A stretch of DNA of 64,000 nt from Artemisia argyi (lineage: Eukaryota; Streptophyta; Magnoliopsida; Asterales; Asteraceae): contig CM060681.1 in assembly GCA_030686995.1 (NCBI GenBank), positions 166,630,833 through 166,694,832 on the forward strand, given 5' to 3'. Of this stretch, positions 59,036 through 64,000 are shown in pieces (position 1 is the stretch's first letter; each line of letters begins with the position of its first letter). The translations under genes were made by a program, and so were the position numbers. A model generated the notes under the pieces. That model was not told where the DNA came from. It ran no database searches and saw only the letters and a program-made list of their open reading frames with translations.

Positions 59036-60265
59036 TTATTTAATGGAAATAGGGGAGGTTTTCCCTACACTTAGGGTTAAGTGCGGGTGGAAGTAACGAT
59101 ACACACCCTTAGGGTGGAAATATGCCACGTGAGGGAAGAGTGGTGGATGAATTATATGCTCAAACGGGTGTGCTCCTATCATCATAACCTTACCTAATTC
59201 AATTGGGTTAATGGGTGGATTAAGATTTTCTCCTAGAAAGGGATCATTTTCTATCAACTTCGAGAGACTCCTAGTTGGGGATCCATCTTGACCTAATAAA
59301 CCCGGTTTAAACCCATAATGTTTCTTATGATCAATCATGAATGGGTGATGTAAGCATGTAAGGTTATGTTCCACTCCTATATTGGCTTCCTCTCTACATG
59401 ACTTAAAGTCTACCACCTTTATTCTAAGACTACCCGGACTGCATGGGTTGATGGGCGGGTCGGCTCCTCTTTTGTCTCCTACATATATATCTAAGGATGG
59501 AAAGTTGTGTAAATATTGAGGTTCCGGTTCATCAATACTAGGAAATTCCCTAGAACTAAGGGTAAGGTTATCACTATAAGTATTCAAACCTATATCCTCT
59601 AGTGGTGCTTGGTCCAAGGGTTCTACCTCCATCGGAATTCCTAAAATTTCTTCTACTTATTCCGGGTAACTCACGGGCGGTGTGTGTGCCTCAAATGATG
59701 GTAGGACTTGTGGGGTACTTGGTGGGCTTATGTTATTCACCTCGTCCACCATTGTATCTAGATTACCTATGTGTTCATCTTGTATTATGGTGAAATCAAA
59801 CCACTCCGTGCACATAGGTATCTCATCTATAGGCTTATTATCCCCAAACAAACTTCTTGCTTGTTCCCTCAAACTTGCTATCAATTGATCTGTAACAAAG
59901 TTTGTTGGGTTGTCCAACTTCTTAGCAAGTATGGCACAATTCTCTATGGCTTCCCATGCTTCTTCAGCACTTAATCCCCAAAGGTCCCCATCTGAGGCAT
60001 GGTCAATGTCCATTTTGGTATAGTAGTCGACACGATGGTAAAATATTTCAATTTGGGACCACAGATCGAAACTATGATGAGGGACTTTTCGGAGTAAATA
60101 TCTAAAATGAGTCCATGCATCATAGATAGGTTCATCTTGACGTTGTTTGAACATCAAGATGTCATTTGGGATGGGTGAATTTCGTGGTTGGTAGTATGGT
60201 GGATTCGCGTTCTCCATAATGGCTAACGGAAGTGTCAATGGAAAGGTTTTTACGAACAAAGACAC
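59036..60265 (-). pseudogene. Retrotransposon gag ORF of copy 2, one in-frame stop
   Basis: Homologous over its length to the copy 1 gag. The shared start M-E-N-A-N-P-P-Y-Y-Q is at 60217. The Retrotrans_gag motifs I-Y-D-A-W-T-H-F and L-L-R-K-V-P-H-H are kept. TAA at 59657-59659 follows S-Y-P-E, where copy 1 has a Glu codon. This differs from the stop in copy 1, so the two copies were inactivated independently and their common ancestor had an open frame of about 400 codons. Confidence 0.88.
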
Positions 60266-60396
60266 AAAGAAAAGATAAACTAAAGAAAACCTATAAAAAT
60301 AAAAATCTTACTAGAAAGGAATCTAGCAAGTAGACCTAATAAAAAGAAATTTTAACCTAGACAATAACTATTCCCCGGGCTGCGACGCCAAAAACT

Positions 60397-61827
60397 TGAT
60401 ACGTGGAGAACGCACCAGGTTTAACCTCTCAAGGGATCTCGAGAAGCTTACAACCCCCACCAGGCAGTGTACCTGATCGTTGTAGTATAGTATAGTGACA
60501 AGTACCGAGGGATTGATCGTTCAACTCAGGAATAGTGTCGTTAGGATTAGAAAGCCTCCTAAACTAGTCTAGAGGTGAGGGATGATTCTTTTTGTATTTT
60601 TATATTTATAAAAGCAAGTAAAAATCTCGGGTTTTGGAAGAGTGGGCGGAATTAGTTGCTAGCCAACTAACCCAATTTACTAAGATGCAATCAAAATAAA
60701 ATAACATAAATGAAAATAAACTAATTATACTAGTTTGGTGGAAACAATAATGAGGAAAATTGTGTTTACTTAGATTTCATTACTCCCTAGATATCTTTTA
60801 CAGGTTGATAGCTTGTTACAATTGCATGAATGACGAGTCATATTCCTTAATACTAGTCGTAGGGCCGTGTACAATATTCCCTAACTCTATAGGATCCTAC
60901 TTCACTCCATGTCGAGCTGTTAGAAGCTCCTAACATGGGATCATTAGAATTCTCATACGCATTAAATACAACCAAAAATCGTAGTACACCTCCGATCATG
61001 TTTCTTAAGACGTTCAAGCAAGTTACCAATGGAAGTCTGCCAGTTTTCTTAAGCCTAACATCGAATACAATCATCCGTAACAACTATAAACAAACAATCA
61101 ACCCATAATTAACATCTAGGTTTCACTACATCTAAGCAAACACAAGAGAAATCTAGCCTAGCATGTTAAATAGAAGACAAGCGTAAGATATAATCAAACA
61201 ACATATAGACATATTGAATGATTTGAAAGAGTACTTATCTTTAATTGAACATGAAAGTTTCAAAGGGTTGAAACCCTTGAAAAGCTGATAAAATTCGGAC
61301 TAAGTTTTATTCACTCAAAGTTGCACACTAATGAATAAAATTTGGAAAACTACATATAGATTTTATATGGTGACGGCGTCATGTGTTAAGTTATGACGCC
61401 GTCAACTCGCCGCCATAATGAAATCGTATTGCCTAGATCTACTTGTGACACCGTCATGTAGGATTTTCTTCTGGGCCGTCACTAATACATGGACCTTGAC
61501 GGCCTTGGGTGACGCCGTCATCTCCTATGCACAAAAACTCTCTGGATCGTCATGTGTATTTTTCACATCCACCTCTTTTGTAACTCGTGACGCCGTCATG
61601 TAGAGAGCCTTGACGCCGTCAGGTACGGTTCCCAGCAAGGAAAATTGAGACTTTGCCGTTTTCTTCACTTTTATGCTCCAAAAACATCCAAAATGCTTCC
61701 TTTTTCAGATTTCTCTCCAAAAGTACCTAAAATGACAAAAGGAACGATTTATGGCAATAATTGATCAAATAATCTCGAATTCGGGCTTAAATGATCCCTT
61801 AAAAGTGGTTCACTTTTCGCCTCATCA
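60397..61827 (-). repeat. 5' LTR of gag-only element copy 2
   Basis: 1431 bp, TGATACGTGG...CGCCTCATCA as written on the plus strand. The TGACGCCGTCA cluster (about 61370-61625) is kept in the U3 position. Confidence 0.9.
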
Positions 61828-62709
61828 ATAACTTTATTTTCAGAACCCTGTTAAGTGCGAGAACTCTTTTTTAACCATTAGATGAATAAATCAATGGTTT
61901 AGATGATGTGTGGCATAATTGTAATTAATCAAAATCTAGAATTTAAATTTAAATAGCAAAAGGGTATTAATGGAATTTTCTTTTTCAAAAACTGTCCCAT
62001 TTTAATTGGATCAGAAGTATATTTCAATTGTGTTTCTCTTTCACACATACAAAAACCCTAGCCATAACAATGACGCCTCTCTCTTTGTTCTCAGAGTCAT
62101 CGGAAAACATAACACGCACGGCAACGACACTAATCTTCGTATGAATTATTGATCATCGTAATCATTTTTTTTCGTAGGTAACAGAAGCCTATCACTCCTC
62201 TTTGCTTCTTACGTCAACAATGAACAAGGAAATTAAAATCAAAGATTGGTGGTTAATTTTTTATCCAATCACAACAACAATGCGTTTGAGGTAGGTATAT
62301 ATATTTTAACTTTTAAAGGATTGGGATTTATATTTGTTTGTGCACCATTTTTTTTTTTTTGTCTCTGGCATCCTCTTCACTCGTGTATATAGAATTTAGT
62401 CAACAATAACTTCCATTTGTTTAATATTTAGATTTAAGAATTTAATACTTTGTTTACTTTTCTCTTCTTATAATAATGATGAAGATAAACTGGACACAAA
62501 ATTTATTTATTATTTTTGGCACTATAAATGACAAAATTTTTTGAACAGATTATAAATCAATAAAATATTCATATTTTTTAGACGAAAAAGGCTTTGATGG
62601 ACAAAAACTTTCGTACTTATTCCCATCTATTTATATTGTATTTAATCACAATGCCTTTAGATTTGGCTTTGTATCACAATTTTTGAAATCAGTTATGTTA
62701 GTATATTTA
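61828..62709. other. Spacer, no recognised gene
   Basis: A leader-like AAAAACCCTAGCC precedes a 23-codon ORF at about 62070. No continuing coding sequence was found. Confidence 0.35.
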
Positions 62710-62742
62710 CTAGTTATAATGCCCGTGCACGCGCGGGTTTTT
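62710..62742 (-). mobile_element. Helitron 3' terminus (minus strand)
   Basis: On the minus strand a hairpin CCCGCGCGTGCACGGG is followed by CATTATAA and CTAG, then T: the Helitron 3' signature. The element would extend to higher coordinates. Its 5' end was not found and may lie outside the window. Confidence 0.65.
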
Positions 62743-63790
62743 AAAATTTTTTTGAATCATATATTTTTATTTATTAAAAAACAAATAATTTAATTTTTAT
62801 TTTGTTTGATTTATGATGTTTAATTATAGTTTTTATTGTTAAAGATAATTATTTAAAAATTTTAATCTTATTATTAATTGCATCTTATCTATATTTTTTG
62901 TATTTATCTTCTACTTGTGTTATGGATAAATATAAAATGTTATCTAATAAGAAAATAATCTTTTTTTAAATTAAATTATTACTAAATAAAGTATGATTTG
63001 ATTTTTTTGAAATGGAAAAGTCCCCACTTTTGTTTTATTATGTAAAAGATGTTCGTGTTTCTTTCAGTGTAAGTAAAGTTGGATTAGCAATTTATGATTC
63101 ATATGTGAAATGATCATCTATTTTGTCTATTAAACGAGAAAAAAAAAACAGTTTTAGAGAATGACGCATACGTGTGGTAAGGAATGGTGCATACGTGTTT
63201 ATGGTTGGTAAAAAAATCAATTAAAATGGTGTGCATATGTGTTTTATGTTTGGTATAAAATAAATGAAAAATGTTTAGATTAGTGATATTATGTTTGTTT
63301 ACTAGTACCTTTTATGTTGATCATTGAACGGTAGCTATAACGGTAATGTTTGTACTCTCATATGCATTATGAATACAGGTGTAAGCATTATTTTATGCAC
63401 ATATGCTGGGTAAGGTTGTATGTCATGATATATTTATAATACTTGTCATGTCTTTTGAGTTTTTGTTTGTCTTCTTTGTTTAAGAAAACCAAGCAACTGT
63501 TGTCTTTTAGACTCGTTAACTTGTCGCCACCATGCATTAGGCATCTCTTCCATCTAAAATAATTAATAGCGAAAAAAGTAACTATACTTTACAAAAAAGT
63601 TCGCCTAAGTTACTCAACATTCAAATTGTTCATCTAAGTTACTAATGTTTGCGTATTTATTCAGTAGGATAGTGATCTTTAAAAAAAGTGTTATTCAGGT
63701 CACTCCATGGAAGGGTTACCTGCTAAACAGGTTTAATAAATGGACGAATTACATGAATGGTCCCTGGATTGACAAAGATTGCATCAATTG
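62743..63790. other. AT-rich sequence, probably Helitron body
   Basis: No gene recognised. AATTACATGAATGGTCCCTGG at about 63746 resembles a MULE-type terminus, but no partner is visible. Confidence 0.35.
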
Positions 63791-63796
63791 TCCCAA

Positions 63797-64000
63797 AAAA
63801 ATGTTTTCGGTCTTTTTTTCTTACGTTTTCGTCCGTTTTTAAATGTTTTCATCCAATTTTTTTTACGTTTTCGTCTGTTCTTAAACGTTTTCTTCCATTT
63901 GTATACGTTTTCACCCGTTTTTATACGTTTTCATCGCTTTTCCTTATGTTCTCATACGTTTTTATCCACTTTTAACAGTTTCTATACGTTTTCATCCGTT
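63797..64000. repeat. Degenerate tandem array of ACGTTTTC units, open at the window edge
   Basis: About ten units of the type TTTTTATACGTTTTCATCCG, 18-24 bp each, run to the last base. The array continues beyond the window. Confidence 0.8.

Larger units (their letters stand above)
52229..61827 (-). mobile_element. Gag-only Ty3-type retrotransposon, copy 2 (inverted), split by a solo LTR
   Basis: Same family as 28237-35015, on the minus strand. The 5' LTR is at 60397-61827 and the 3' LTR at 52229-56603, which contains a 2.9-kb insertion. The flanks GTAAC and ATAAC are a 4-of-5 TSD. The interior has the gag ORF, the post-gag motif, the AAGTGTAAGGGG repeats and the PBS TTTTTGGCGTCGCAGCCC. It lacks all pol enzymes, as copy 1 does, so their absence is a family trait and not a local deletion. 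Confidence 0.9.

Overview
The window looks like transposon-dense nuclear DNA of a flowering plant, probably a eudicot. The signs are AT-rich spacer, an LRR receptor-kinase gene with a GT-AG intron at the family's usual place, plant-type Ty1/copia and Ty3/gypsy retroelements, Mutator-like elements with 9-bp target duplications, Helitron-type hairpin ends, tRNA-derived SINEs and long AT and TAT microsatellites. I do not assign a species. No intact conventional host gene is visible. What remains is broken host genes plus nested mobile elements, and many boundaries can be read to the base from target-site duplications (TSDs).

1-14,200: A minus-strand LRR receptor-like kinase pseudogene (492-7956) carries a SINE (2531-2766), a very young non-autonomous LTR element (3614-7439), nonsense codons, frameshifts and a 146-bp tandem duplication of its terminal kinase exon. 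Another SINE-like insert lies in its 3' flank. Next come a 749-bp foldback MULE-type MITE filled with palindromes (10189-10937), a Helitron 3' end (11890) and a small MULE MITE (11929-12269).

14,200-27,000: A full-length but dead Ty1/copia element (14243-20534, TSD GCAAT) sits inside the coding frame of an unrecognised gene remnant. Then follow an S-adenosylmethionine decarboxylase pseudogene (minus, 22185-22675) and a block resembling a long LTR with its own TATA box.

27,000-36,870: A MULE-like element (27057-35662) has a Tourist/PIF-type MITE in its left arm and a gag-only Ty3-type retrotransposon (28237-35015) in its middle.

36,870-47,360: A 10.5-kb MULE (36876-47351) has about 147-bp terminal inverted repeats and a perfect TAAATTATT TSD. 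A related unoccupied site is present at 51.4-51.7 kb. Most of the interior looks like a nested Helitron (about 37229-46421). It contains three small minus-strand ORFs that look distantly related to each other, duplicated exon-like segments and a hAT-type MITE. This is the least explained part of the window.

47,360-64,000: A SIRE-like solo LTR (48485-51404), a 380-bp AT-rich microsatellite and a second, inverted copy of the gag-only retrotransposon (52229-61827) split by a 2.9-kb solo LTR (53242-56179). The right edge has a minus-strand Helitron terminus (62710) and a degenerate ACGTTTTC tandem array running out of the window.

The nesting gives relative ages. The LTR element in the kinase is youngest, with LTRs that differ by eye only by one CT dinucleotide. 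The copia element is older (about 8 differences in 299 bp, counted by eye). The gag-only elements, MULEs and relics are older still. All alignments here were made by eye, and family names rest on motifs.
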